Positions 7,786-16,550 are shown, numbered from the stretch's first letter. The stretch: 64,000 nucleotides of DNA from Sulfitobacter sp. W027 (GCF_025143985.1 NZ_CP083564.1:2697001-2761000); one strand, 5' to 3'. A program made the numbers and translations. The notes: a model not told the origin generated them from the sequence alone.

Positions 7786-8981
7786 ACTGTTGCCACAACA
7801 GGCCTTCGCGTCAGTGCCGGGTATGCGGCAGTGACCATCGCAAGCAGTTCTGCAACCGGTCTGGCCAATGCATCGGTGACCGGCAGCCCAAGCTCTTGTG
7901 ATTGGGCCGCGATCGTATCGGTGATCTCGGCCTCAGACATCCCCTCGTGATTGAGCGTAACACCGATGACCTTGGTATCAGCAAAGGCTTCGATCAAAGC
8001 GATCTCACTTGATGACGTGGGCATCGGCATAGTTGGAAAGTCGCAGCGATGGGCACGTTTTGGCGCGTGCTGCAGGATGACCGCATCCGGCTGGCTCCCC
8101 CGCAGAATGAAGGCCGATGTGCAAAAGGCAGGGTGGCTCAGGGCGCCCTGTCCTTCGATTAGGATCACATCGGGCTGTTCGCCGTCAGACGCGGCAACTA
8201 CCGCGCCCTCAAGCTCGCCACAGCAGAATTGCGGCGGCACGGCATCCATTGCGATCCCGTATTTTGCGCCCTGCATCAGGCCGGTCTGGCCCGTGCCAAC
8301 AAGCACGGTCTTGATACCTTTTGCATTCAGCGCCCGCGCCAAGACGGTGGCCGTTGTCCGCTTCCCGATGGCGCAATCGGTGCCGAGAACGGCAATCCGC
8401 AGCGCTTTGACATCAGCGACACTCCCATCAAAGAGGCGCATGTCTTTGCTGGCTTTCGGCTTTCGGATGTCGCGGATCGTGACATTCAGGTCCGATGCAG
8501 CACTGGCTATTTCTGTATCATCGCACAGATATTCATGCAGCCCGCTTACGATATTCATGCCAAGCTCAATCGCTTTCAGAACAACGCCCCGGTCCGCAGT
8601 CGAGAGACGCCCTGTTGAGGGGGCCATCCCATAGATCAGCGTATCGGGCGTGACGGCTTCATGGGCCACCGCTGCTTCGAGATGACCAAAGATCGGTATT
8701 TGGTTAGCCCTATCATCGAGAACGACGCCGCTGTCTTGTCCGCTATAAGTGCTGTCGATGACTGAAAGGATGCGATACGCTTGGGAATGGCGGACAAGGC
8801 CATTCGCCGTCTTGCCATCAATCCGCGTAAAGTTGCCTTCGCAATAGGCAATCGCTGTTGGATGAGCCGCGATCTGCGTGTTTGATAGTGCTACAGACGC
8901 ATCGCTCCGGCTCATTGGCGGCGCTTGCGCACCGCTGGCCGGACGGCGGATGGTATCGACAGTGTCAGATTTCGTTTCCAT
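7782..8981 (-). CDS. DUF1611 P-loop protein (DgcN-like, D-amino-acid N-acyltransferase family)
   Basis: A 399-residue protein of the DUF1611 family. A P-loop GTDCAIGKRTT sits at residues 200-210, followed by LIEGQGALSHPA and QHAPKRAHRCDFP, both typical of the family. Members of this family described in marine bacteria as DgcN acetylate D-glutamate so that a partner racemase can invert the N-acetyl product. Here the partner is a PLP racemase-like enzyme, overlapping by 4 bases, instead of the enolase-superfamily epimerase. That makes a D-amino-acid salvage role plausible. ATG 8981 gives a poorly conserved N-terminus of about 25 residues; an internal start is possible. Confidence 0.75.
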   Translation of the reverse strand: METKSDTVDTIRRPASGAQAPPMSRSDASVALSNTQIAAHPTAIAYCEGNFTRIDGKTANGLVRHSQAYRILSVIDSTYSGQDSGVVLDDRANQIPIFGHLEAAVAHEAVTPDTLIYGMAPSTGRLSTADRGVVLKAIELGMNIVSGLHEYLCDDTEIASAASDLNVTIRDIRKPKASKDMRLFDGSVADVKALRIAVLGTDCAIGKRTTATVLARALNAKGIKTVLVGTGQTGLMQGAKYGIAMDAVPPQFCCGELEGAVVAASDGEQPDVILIEGQGALSHPAFCTSAFILRGSQPDAVILQHAPKRAHRCDFPTMPMPTSSSEIALIEAFADTKVIGVTLNHEGMSEAEITDTIAAQSQELGLPVTDALARPVAELLAMVTAAYPALTRRPVVATV

Positions 8982-9031
8982 TTTATTCTCTCTTTTTATG
9001 TTAGCATCAAGGACAGGCCCGTTCGCAGCCC

Positions 9032-9049
9032 CACAGGCTGATGCCTGTG
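9032..9049. repeat. Short perfect hairpin between the repeat protein and the DUF1611 gene
   Basis: CACAGGC and GCCTGTG form a perfect 7-base stem with a TGAT loop (9032-9049). It lies in the 84-base gap between two minus-strand genes. There is no T-run after it on either strand, so it is not a standard terminator; it could tune read-through or mRNA stability between the two genes. Confidence 0.35.
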
Positions 9050-9065
9050 TTGCGATGTTTCGCGC

Positions 9066-9905
9066 TCAGTTGTTAAGGACGCACTGCCCTTTGGATTTCT
9101 GGAAATTTCTGTTGCATTCCCATCGGTTGCCCGACCTGCCCAGATGCGCGTACTCAGGAATATCTATCAATTCGCATGTCTTGCCCGATGCGGCATATCC
9201 ACGATCGCACTTCCAGCCTTTTCCATAGCTTGTGCCATCGAAATAGGCATTTTCGGGGATCACGGCGGCTTTGCAAAGACCGGCCTGTTCAACGAAGCCA
9301 CGCTCACACGTCCAAGGCTGACCGTACCCCGTTCCATTCAGATAGGCGTTGGCCGGAACCGCAATCTGAGCACACTGACCCCCGGTTGCTTCGTACCCAC
9401 GTTCGCACCTCCAGGTGGACCCATATGAGGAATCTACCAAATACGCATGCGCTGGCAGGACGATTTCCTTACAGGTGTCATCGACCCTGTCGTAGCCCCG
9501 CAGACATCCCCACCGTTCGCCTGTCGGGTCTAGGAACCCCCCTTCAGGCACCGCGACCGCAACACAGGTTTCCATATCGGTTTTGCGAAACCCATGTAGA
9601 CAGTCCCATCCGGACCCGTAAGACCGCTTCGTTTCATATGCGTTTTGCGGGACATTGACTGCGAGGCAGGCTTTTTCATTCAGCCGGAAACCAATATCGC
9701 ATTCCCATCCATCGCCGTAACTTCTGGTACTGGCGTTCTCCGGCATCGGTTGTGCGCTGTTTTGGGCCAATGCAGGCAGCACAAAAAGCATAAGCGCTAA
9801 GATTGAACCGGCAAATAGGCCGATGATTGTGGGGCGCTGCGCAGGGGTGCAGAAAGCGAGTGCCTGAGGGCCGCGCGGCCCTGTGAGTTGTGATTTACGA
9901 TCCAT
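9066..9905 (-). CDS. Secreted protein of seven two-cysteine tandem repeats
   Basis: A 279-residue protein. After a basic N-terminus and one hydrophobic stretch (about residues 27-48, ending in ALAQ, a good signal-peptidase site), the rest is seven imperfect repeats of 28-34 residues. The repeat core is NAY..(S)YG..W.C.RG(Y/F)......C....(V/I)P, each unit holding two cysteines, one Trp and a Tyr-Gly pair. One disulfide per repeat in the periplasm or outside the cell is likely. I do not recognise a named domain; the layout recalls small disulfide-stabilised binding repeats. It lies 84 bases upstream of the DUF1611/racemase pair in the same direction. Confidence 0.7.
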   Translation of the reverse strand: MDRKSQLTGPRGPQALAFCTPAQRPTIIGLFAGSILALMLFVLPALAQNSAQPMPENASTRSYGDGWECDIGFRLNEKACLAVNVPQNAYETKRSYGSGWDCLHGFRKTDMETCVAVAVPEGGFLDPTGERWGCLRGYDRVDDTCKEIVLPAHAYLVDSSYGSTWRCERGYEATGGQCAQIAVPANAYLNGTGYGQPWTCERGFVEQAGLCKAAVIPENAYFDGTSYGKGWKCDRGYAASGKTCELIDIPEYAHLGRSGNRWECNRNFQKSKGQCVLNN

Positions 9906-10128
9906 CTCTCTTGAGCCCCGCAGGGCAGGCGACTGCCAATTCCCGGCTCGAAGCTCTAATGCCCGGCACTAAGTCCAAGGTCACTCGTTCTTCCACAGGG
10001 GTGTCAGCGATCTTCTGTGTGCCGCAAGAGGTGGTCAACCCGTCACGGGCAAGGCCAAGGCTCGAGACAGCACCTGCACCAACTGCGGCGCTATAAATAC
10101 TGGGTTTCGTCGATCCGGGAAGTGTCAT
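9895..10128 (-). CDS. Doubtful small frame upstream of the repeat protein
   Basis: A 77-residue frame beginning MTLPGSTKPSIYSAAVGAGA, overlapping the start of the repeat protein by 11 bases and the preceding frame by 4 bases. It contains two cysteines and a mildly hydrophobic start but no recognisable motif. The overlaps would suit an operon, yet the upstream frame is itself a remnant, so this may be the end of a decayed gene. Confidence 0.25.
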   Translation of the reverse strand: MTLPGSTKPSIYSAAVGAGAVSSLGLARDGLTTSCGTQKIADTPVEERVTLDLVPGIRASSRELAVACPAGLKRDGS

Positions 10129-10554
10129 TTTCGATCCTCTGACGGCGAAAGCCCCGCCTCACTGTTTTTGATTGAGTACGTGATTGCATTCGCCTGATCT
10201 TGCGCCAGAGCCAGCTTTAGGCCTCGATGATCCGCTGCGCGAAGCTTTGCTCTCCAGCGCCGATAGACCAGATAGAAGCGTCGTTTTTCGTCGGCAGGCC
10301 GCAGAGCTGAAGCCTTCAATGGCTGCGCCGCCTACCAATTTTCGTAGTCATCATCGGAACGCTCATCCGTGTGTCCCGCGATCGTAAGCGGCTGGGGAAT
10401 GCCATAATCGACCTGATTGTGCGCGATCACATCGGCAACAGTCCCAAATATCAAATCCCTGCTAACGGACGTGACAGCTGAATTTTCATGATGAAAGGTT
10501 GTGGTCGGCTCTGGCAGGCTGATGCGCCTATGCCGCAGAGAACCACAACTTCGT
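10125..10554 (-). pseudogene. Remnant with an OmpA/MotB-like GHTD motif, broken by an in-frame stop
   Basis: Reading the minus strand from 10554, a frame gives ...LIFGTVADVIAHNQVDYG and then LTIAGHTDERSDDDYENW, followed by a TAG at about 10336 and then 64 more residues in the same frame (from TTG 10319). The GHTD sequence after a hydrophobic strand is the signature of OmpA-type peptidoglycan-binding domains. Upstream the frame is cut near the end of the IS3 element. It is therefore best read as the leftover of an OmpA-like outer-membrane or cell-wall protein disrupted by transposition; the part after the stop does not look like the usual domain end. Confidence 0.4.
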
Positions 10555-10663
10555 ATCTCCTACTTAGTCTTAAAGAGACGGAAATACAATGACCTGCTCC
10601 CCTTGGGGTCCGCGTTTATAGGTTAGCTCTGTTCAGGTTTTGGTATTCCTTTGACCGGTTAGC

Positions 10664-11235
10664 CTATTCGTATGGCGTCAGGCCCGCGAGGCTGGAGTGA
10701 GGCCGGTGGTGATTGTAGTCGGCGCACCATGCCGCAATCATGCGGCAGGCATGGCGCAAAGACGGGAACAGGTGTTCGTTTAGGCATTCCTCACGGATCC
10801 GCCCATTGAAACTGTCGACCAGGCCATTCTGCATTGGCTTGCCCGGTGCAATGTAATGCCGACCGACCTTGCGGTGCTCTTGCCATTTGAGCATCGCGTT
10901 GCTGGTCAGCTCCGTCCCGTTGTCCGAGACCACTAAACAAGAATAACCGCGCAGTTCGGCAATCCGATCCAATTCGCGGGCGACGCGTGCGGCGCCGATG
11001 GCTGTATCGAACACAGCGGCCAGACATTCTCGGCTGAAGTCGTCAATAACATTAGCGCGCGGAAAAGACGGCCATCCTCCAGCGCGTCCGACACGAAGTC
11101 GACCGACCATCTCTGGTTTGGACCTTGCGGGATTGCCATCGGGGTTCTCGTGCCCACTGCGCGCTTGCGTCCGCTCAATTGCGAACGGTTAAACTTTCTT
11201 CCCCGGTAGAGCCGATACAGCTTCTTCCAGTTCAC
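10664..11235 (-). pseudogene. IS3 transposase OrfB (DDE integrase), frameshifted
   Basis: Two overlapping frames (11235-10933 and 11110-10664) together give an IS3 OrfB integrase domain: [11 protein letters not shown] with the first Asp, then [11 protein letters not shown] with the second Asp, and the end [21 protein letters not shown] with the Glu, followed by [15 protein letters not shown] shift near 11050 separates the first Asp from the rest, so no complete protein is made from one frame. The region before WSVDF is also fragmentary. Confidence 0.75.
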
Positions 11236-11307
11236 TTGCCACCCCTCGCGCTACGGCAGGATGTGCAGGCGTCGATAGCCGAACCGCCGCCGTTCGGACG
11301 CCAATTC

Positions 11308-11740
11308 TTACATCCTTGTCCGCAGTTCCGTGTCGGCAGGGCGCTTAGACCTGCGCCGATACACAGGCGGATCGATCCCGGCCAACGCGCAAGTGCGTCG
11401 TTGATTGTAACCCTTAGTCTTCATCGCCCAGTCCACAGCTTTCCTCTGCGAGCCGGGCCTTAAAAGTTTTTTCCGAGCATTTCTTTCAGCGTCTCCACAT
11501 CCATCATCTGCTCTGCCAGCATCTTCTTCAGCTAAGCGCTCTCGCTTTCCAGCGCCTTCAAACGCCGCGCGTCGGACACTTCCATACCGCCATACTTCGA
11601 CCGCCACTTGTGAAAAGTCGCATCGCCGATCCCATGCTTGCGACACAATTCCTTTGCACCAAGCCCAGCCAGGCGCGCCGCCCGCCGTAGCGCGAAATTG
11701 TTAACAGCGGGGCCGATTTCAACTGCCAGTGGCCGACCGG
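11308..11740 (-). pseudogene. IS3 transposase OrfA and start of OrfB, degenerate
   Basis: One frame reads AKELCRKHGIGDATFHKWRS followed by KYGGMEVSDARRLKALESES, the classic OrfA helix-turn-helix of the IS51/IS3 group, then hits a stop at 11532. Downstream, another frame continues with NARKKLLRPGSQRKAVDWAM, typical for the OrfB beginning. The residues expected before AKELCRKHG are not conserved. It is inactive. Confidence 0.65.
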
Positions 11741-11796
11741 GTGGGGAGCGCATATGCGCCCTCTTACGAGCAAGAAATCTGGACGAACCATTCGGG

Positions 11797-12246
11797 TCAT
11801 CCTTCCTTTGACAGGGGGGCGCCTCCCCCCATGACCTGCAGCACAAAGCTTCCAGACGCCGTGATCATGAGAAAGCCGTGAAACGCCTCAATCCCGGTGA
11901 GGAAACGCAGGTGCCCCAAGGGTGTCAGGTCGCCGCGTCCTAAGGTGGTGAAGTTAACCAGTGAGAAATAGAAGTAGTCCATCAAAGTGATCGGCGCACC
12001 TGCCGGGCCGGAGGCGTTCAGCGCGCCGATTTGTAACCCCTGCACCGCCCAGAGAAAGAAGAGCGTATAGATAAAAGCCTCAATGACATGGGCTATCGTA
12101 ATTGCTCCGACGGCCAATCCTAGGTTCCGGCCCTGGGCCGTTCTGTTGCGCTGCGCAATCGTATCGGAAACCCACTTAAGGACGAAATAGTGGATTGTCG
12201 TGCAGATGCCGACGACCAGAATGGATAGAAGCATTGCTTGGATCAT
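11797..12246 (-). CDS. Two-helix ion-channel-like membrane protein with altered filter
   Basis: A 149-residue inner-membrane protein with hydrophobic segments near residues 4-22, 44-70 and 115-140 and a re-entrant pore loop between the last two. The loop reads FTTLGRGDLTP at residues 99-109, at the place where potassium channels carry TVGYG-D. The Tyr is an Arg (R104) and Val is Leu, so normal K+ selectivity is doubtful. Such proteins are common in Proteobacteria as ion-channel family members of unknown conductance. It is the last gene of the copper-island run, 61 bases after the LuxR regulator. Confidence 0.7.
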   Translation of the reverse strand: MIQAMLLSILVVGICTTIHYFVLKWVSDTIAQRNRTAQGRNLGLAVGAITIAHVIEAFIYTLFFLWAVQGLQIGALNASGPAGAPITLMDYFYFSLVNFTTLGRGDLTPLGHLRFLTGIEAFHGFLMITASGSFVLQVMGGGAPLSKEG

Positions 12247-12307
12247 TGAGGGGCCACCTGTTTGGTATCAGGGCCATTTCTGCGTGCGACTATGCGACAG
12301 CTGACGC

Positions 12308-12859
12308 TCATGCGGCGGCAACCATATCCGAGTTCTTTACAGCCACTGTTTGCGGTGCGTCCGCCGGCATCAATGCATCATCCATCAAGTCCTCAATGAA
12401 AGTACTCAGCAACTGCGTGCGCCCGGTGACGGCAGCCTTGCGATAAACTGCGTTCGTCTGCGCCTTGATCGTGCCTTCGGAGGTGCCGCGTAGTTCCGCA
12501 ATGTCGCGGGTGCTCAGGCCTTTGACCAGAAAGACGGCGACATCCCGCTCTGCGGGCGTCAGACGCCAGTCGGTGAAATGCTGCGTCATCACCAGCGAGA
12601 ACTCCGAGGTGCATCTGCGCATCTTCTCTTCGGCCAACCGCGCACGTTGCAGACTGGTCCTAAGGGCGATCCAGCCAAGCGCCACACCGAGGTTCAGGCC
12701 GATGGCCAACACGGTCTGCTGATACTCATGGCTCTGCCAAATCAGAAATTCAGGTTCCAGTCCGACAGCGTCCAGCAAGAAGCAGACGGAAAAGAAGATT
12801 GCCACAATGGCCTGTAGTGCAGCGATGGCCCAAAGGGCGATGGTTCCACGCGTTCTCAT
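12308..12859 (-). CDS. Membrane-anchored LuxR-type transcriptional regulator
   Basis: A 183-residue protein with two hydrophobic helices (about 8-30 and 48-66) followed by a C-terminal GerE/LuxR helix-turn-helix: LTPAERDVAVFLVKGLSTRD then IAELRGTSEGTIKAQTNAVY. There is no receiver or autoinducer domain, so any sensing must be by the membrane part or a partner. It lies between the cupredoxin-CusF gene and the channel gene, all on the minus strand, and may control envelope responses to metal. Target genes unknown. Confidence 0.8.
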   Translation of the reverse strand: MRTRGTIALWAIAALQAIVAIFFSVCFLLDAVGLEPEFLIWQSHEYQQTVLAIGLNLGVALGWIALRTSLQRARLAEEKMRRCTSEFSLVMTQHFTDWRLTPAERDVAVFLVKGLSTRDIAELRGTSEGTIKAQTNAVYRKAAVTGRTQLLSTFIEDLMDDALMPADAPQTVAVKNSDMVAAA

Positions 12860-12929
12860 TGCTCGAACTGCCTTATTTTTTTGGTGGAAAGAGCAGGGCC
12901 AGCCCGTTCGACGGCCCTGCTGTCGGCGC

Positions 12930-13664
12930 TTACTTCATCGCTGTGACGGTCAGCTTGCCTTTCACACGGTCGGCCACGAATTCGATGTTCTGGCCTTCCT
13001 TCATATTGGCGATCAGCGTCTCATCGGCTTTGAACACCATGGTCATCGACGGCATGTCGAGGTTTTCCAGCGGGCCGTGAATGATGGTCACTTTCTTGCC
13101 CTTGGCGTCGACTTTCTTGATCTTGCCGGTTGAGTAGACGGCGGGCGCCGCGGGGGCCTCATCAGACTGCTTCACGGTGATCGGGCCATGCATGCCGGAT
13201 TCGTAATGGCCGGGGATCAGGCAGGCGAACTCGAAGGAACCTTCATTGGCGAAGGTCCAGATCACCTCGCCCTCCATGCCGGGATCAAGGCGAACGGAGT
13301 TTGGGTCGTCATGCTCCATGTCCATCTTGGCCATGGCTTCCTTGTGCTTGGCATTGCCTTCCATCGTGTCGATTACGAACTCATGCTCGATCTCGCCTTT
13401 GTTGGTGACGGCAAAGCGAATGGTCTCGCCTTTTTTGATGTCGAACTCGGCGGGTTCAAAGATCATCTCGCCGTCGTCGGTTTCGCGCATGGTCACCTCG
13501 ATCGTGCGGTCAACCGCCTCGGCCTTGCCGGGCATGCCTGCGGCCATTTCCTTGTGCATGTCGCCATGGCCGTCATCGGCGTGACCGCCGCCATGGGTGC
13601 CTGCCGCATAGGCCGGAGCGGTGATGAGAAGGCTGAGGGCGGTTGAGAGAAGAAGTTTGTTCAT
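12930..13664 (-). CDS. Periplasmic cupredoxin-CusF fusion protein
   Basis: A 244-residue exported protein with signal peptide (residues 1-20, APAYA) and a His/Met-rich linker. Residues about 60-165 form a plastocyanin-like cupredoxin; likely type-1 copper ligands are H94, C148, H153 and M158. Residues about 178-244 form a CusF-like beta barrel with the signature MPSMTM (204-209) that binds Cu(I)/Ag(I). The two copper modules in one chain suggest a periplasmic carrier that can accept or exchange copper with the multicopper oxidase just upstream (46 bases). Known separately in Cus and Cop systems; fusions also occur in marine alphaproteobacteria. Confidence 0.88.
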   Translation of the reverse strand: MNKLLLSTALSLLITAPAYAAGTHGGGHADDGHGDMHKEMAAGMPGKAEAVDRTIEVTMRETDDGEMIFEPAEFDIKKGETIRFAVTNKGEIEHEFVIDTMEGNAKHKEAMAKMDMEHDDPNSVRLDPGMEGEVIWTFANEGSFEFACLIPGHYESGMHGPITVKQSDEAPAAPAVYSTGKIKKVDAKGKKVTIIHGPLENLDMPSMTMVFKADETLIANMKEGQNIEFVADRVKGKLTVTAMK

Positions 13665-13710
13665 GGTGTTTCCTGTATGGTTTTAGAGGTCATTTTGGTC
13701 CAAGGGCCGC

Positions 13711-15069
13711 TTAGCCCTTGGAGGTTGGTTTTGGCGTAATCTGGGTTTTCGGGCTGTGGTTCTGCGCGAAGTCCGGCAGTTCGCCCGTCCATTCATACGC
13801 TTCGGTGCCCGGCGGGTTTTCATACCAGCCGGGATCTTCGTAGTCGTCCGCGTCGATGCCTTGGCGCACCTTCACGACCGAAAACATGCCGCCCATTTCC
13901 AGCGGGCCATGTGGCCCCCAACCGGCCATCATCGGCACGGTATTGTCGGGCAGCGGCATCGACATTTCGCCCATATCCGCCATGCCCGCCGTGCCCATGG
14001 GCATGAACTCGGGCTGCACGCGGCGGACCTGACGTGTCATGTTGGAACTGTTGGTACCGATCAGTGTTGGCACGTCATGGCCCATGGCGTTCATCGTGTG
14101 GTGCGACTTGTGACAATGGATCGCCCAGTCGCCCAGATGCTCGGCCACGAACTCATAGGCCCGCATGGCGCCCACGGGGATGTCGATGGAGACCTCGGGC
14201 CATTGCGCCGATTCCGGCACCCAGCCGCCATCGGTGCAGGTGACCTTGAAGTCGTAGCCATGCATGTGGATCGGGTGGTTGGTCATGGTCAGGTTGCCGA
14301 CGCGCACCCGGACCTTATCGCCATGGTTGACGACCAATGGGTCGATGTCTGGGAAGATCCGGCTGTTCCATGTCCACAGGTTGAAATCCGTCATCGTCAT
14401 GATCTTCGGAATGTAGCTACCCGGATCAATGTCGAAGGCGTTCAGCATGATCAGGAAGTCCCGATCCACGCGCATGAAGTACGGATCTTTGGGGTGGACC
14501 ACGAACATGCCCATCATCCCCATCGCCATCTGTACCATCTCATCCCCATGCGGGTGATACATGAAGGTGCCGGATTTGGTCAGATCGAACTCGTAGATAA
14601 AGGTCTTGCCCGGCGGGATGCCGGGATGGCTGAGCCCGCCGACACCGTCCATGCCAGAGGGCAGGATCAGCCCGTGCCAATGCACGGTGGTATGTTCGGG
14701 CAGGCGGTTGGTGACATAGATGCGCACCCGGTCGCCCTCCACCGCCTCGATGGTGGGACCGGTTGACTGGCCGTTATAGCCCCAGAGGCGCGCGACCATC
14801 CCGTCAGCCAGTTCGCGCTCCACCGGTTCGGCAACGAGGTGGAATTCCTTCACCCCGTTGTTCATCCGATGCGGCAGGGTCCAGCCGTTGAGCGTGACCA
14901 CGGGATTGTAATCCGGCCCGCTGGTGGGGCGGGTTGGCGATTGGGTCAGCGCGCTGTCCATGACGGCGGCTTCGGGCAGGCCCATATTCATGGTCTGGCC
15001 CCATGCTTTGGAGGACACGAGCGTCGCTCCCGCAGCACCGGCCCCCAGCAGTTGACGTCTGTTAATCAT
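13711..15069 (-). CDS. Tat-exported multicopper oxidase (CopA/CueO-like)
   Basis: A 452-residue enzyme with Tat signal MINRRQLLGAGAAG. All multicopper oxidase copper motifs are present: HWH (130-132), HPH (172-174), HPIHMH (265-270) and HCHKSHH (318-324) with M326 as a type-1 ligand candidate. It should oxidise Cu(I) to less toxic Cu(II) in the periplasm. Length is shorter than CopA, nearer to two-domain-like or compact oxidases, with a Met-rich C-terminal third. The frame is open upstream to 15195 but that extension is the out-of-frame end of the TolC gene; ATG 15069 gives a proper signal. Confidence 0.9.
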   Translation of the reverse strand: MINRRQLLGAGAAGATLVSSKAWGQTMNMGLPEAAVMDSALTQSPTRPTSGPDYNPVVTLNGWTLPHRMNNGVKEFHLVAEPVERELADGMVARLWGYNGQSTGPTIEAVEGDRVRIYVTNRLPEHTTVHWHGLILPSGMDGVGGLSHPGIPPGKTFIYEFDLTKSGTFMYHPHGDEMVQMAMGMMGMFVVHPKDPYFMRVDRDFLIMLNAFDIDPGSYIPKIMTMTDFNLWTWNSRIFPDIDPLVVNHGDKVRVRVGNLTMTNHPIHMHGYDFKVTCTDGGWVPESAQWPEVSIDIPVGAMRAYEFVAEHLGDWAIHCHKSHHTMNAMGHDVPTLIGTNSSNMTRQVRRVQPEFMPMGTAGMADMGEMSMPLPDNTVPMMAGWGPHGPLEMGGMFSVVKVRQGIDADDYEDPGWYENPPGTEAYEWTGELPDFAQNHSPKTQITPKPTSKG

Positions 15070-15086
15070 CTGATTGCTTCCTTGTC

Positions 15087-16550
15087 TCAATGTCCTGCGC
15101 CGCCACCGGCGGCAATCTGTGCCTCTCCGCCGGCGCCACCGCCGCCGCTGCCACCGCCGTAGATCGCGGCGGTCAGACCGGCAGAGGCCAGCCAAAACTC
15201 ACGCTTGGCATTGGCCGCCTCAAGCTGGCTTCCGATCTTTTCGCGGGCGTCGTTCAACAGATCGAAGGTGCTGGTGATCATGCCGTTGTTGCTGAGCAAT
15301 GCCTCTTCATCGATTGTGCGCCGCAGGGGCAGCACGACGTCCGAGTAGTGCCGTGCGATCTGATGGCTTGAGCGGTAGGCCGTGGCCGCCGCCCGCGCTT
15401 CGGAGCGGACGTTCACCGCCCGTTCGGCCAGCACATTGGCGGCTTGAAGATAGCTGAGTTCGGCCTTGCGCAGCCGCGCCTTGCCGCTGTCGAAAATTGG
15501 GATGACGAACTCGAACTCGACCTGAGGTGAGATACTGGTCTCGACTTCTCCGTCCTCTTCCTCACGCTCGATCTCTGCCCCGGCAATAACTTCGAGGTCG
15601 GTCAGGGTGCGGGTGGCATCGGTCAGACCGTAGGCTTTCGCCGTGGCCTCCAACCCCAGCCGGGCGACTTCCAAATCAACACGATTGGCCAGCGCCAGCC
15701 GTTCAATGCCCCTGTGGCTGCTGACCGTGTTCGGCACACGCGGTAGGGCATCGGGCACGTAATAGGCCACGTCCTGACCCCAGAGCCCCATAAGCCGGGT
15801 CAGCTGTTCCTTGGCCAACTGCGCATCCAGCCGCGCCTGCGCCAACTGTCCGGCCATTTCGGCGTTGAAGGCCTGCTCCCGGGCCTGCGCGGCCTTGTTG
15901 AGCGCGCCGGTCTTACCCAATTGCTGCGCCAGTTCCGCCGCGGCGTCGGTGGTGACGGAAGCGCGTTTGAGGTAGCTGACCGTCTCAAAGGCCGCCACTG
16001 CATTGATCCATGCCTCGCGCGTTTCATTGGCCAATGCCAGCGTGTCGCTCACCGCCTGCATCTGCGCGTGCTGGAACTCCGCCTCGGCAGCGGCGATGCG
16101 CTGTTTGCGGGTGCGAGCGTCAAGCAGGTTCACGGCGATCATGCTTTCCAAGGCACGGTAAAGCCCGACCTCAGGCGCGCCGATGCCCAGTAAGCCGATT
16201 GAGACGACGGGGTTCTCGGGCGTAGATTGCTGCCATGCTTCCGCTGCGGACAGACCGATCTGCGCATAGGATGCCTGAAGCCCCTTGTTGTTCAACAGCG
16301 CAACCTGCACCGCGGTTTCCGCGCTAATAGTCTTGCCCTGCACCATGGCGCGGACCTGTTTGGAGGCGGCGACGGTCTCGGCCTGCGACTGCGCCCAGAC
16401 AGTGCGTTTGCCGATGGCTTTGGAGGTGCGTGCCTCTACGGTGGCAAAGCCAGCATCACGGGCCGAGAAGCTCACCGGCAGGTCCGTTGTCGTGCAGGCG
16501 CCCAAGATCAGTGGTGTAATGACGGCGGCGGTTTTGAGTTTCCAACGCAT
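15087..16550 (-). CDS. TolC-family outer-membrane efflux lipoprotein
   Basis: A 487-residue protein with lipobox ILGAC (C19) and two long alpha-helical hairpin repeats typical of TolC/CusC proteins (for example ETREAWINAVAAFETVSYLK and PQVEFEFVIPIFDSGKARLR). The C-terminus is Gly-rich. It would form the outer-membrane channel of a metal efflux route, but no RND pump or membrane-fusion gene is beside it. Its start overlaps the stop of the preceding lipoprotein, and it is 17 bases upstream of the oxidase, so all are one operon. Confidence 0.85.
   Translation of the reverse strand: MRWKLKTAAVITPLILGACTTTDLPVSFSARDAGFATVEARTSKAIGKRTVWAQSQAETVAASKQVRAMVQGKTISAETAVQVALLNNKGLQASYAQIGLSAAEAWQQSTPENPVVSIGLLGIGAPEVGLYRALESMIAVNLLDARTRKQRIAAAEAEFQHAQMQAVSDTLALANETREAWINAVAAFETVSYLKRASVTTDAAAELAQQLGKTGALNKAAQAREQAFNAEMAGQLAQARLDAQLAKEQLTRLMGLWGQDVAYYVPDALPRVPNTVSSHRGIERLALANRVDLEVARLGLEATAKAYGLTDATRTLTDLEVIAGAEIEREEEDGEVETSISPQVEFEFVIPIFDSGKARLRKAELSYLQAANVLAERAVNVRSEARAAATAYRSSHQIARHYSDVVLPLRRTIDEEALLSNNGMITSTFDLLNDAREKIGSQLEAANAKREFWLASAGLTAAIYGGGSGGGGAGGEAQIAAGGGAGH

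Larger units (their letters stand above)
10590..11815 (-). mobile_element. Decayed IS3-family element
   Basis: One end carries GACCTGCTCCCCTTGGGGTC near 10591-10610, very like the end of a second IS3 copy near 19108 (GACCTGCTCCCCACTGG). The interior encodes both IS3 transposase frames on the minus strand, each broken. The other end, near 11.8 kb, no longer shows a clear matching terminus because the first residues of OrfA are scrambled. The element separates the OmpA-like remnant from the ion-channel gene. Confidence 0.75.

Noticed and set aside
13756..14766. Long plus-strand frame of 336 codons inside the multicopper oxidase
   Set aside because: It is the antisense shadow of the oxidase; His/Val-rich without any domain, while the minus strand has complete copper motifs.
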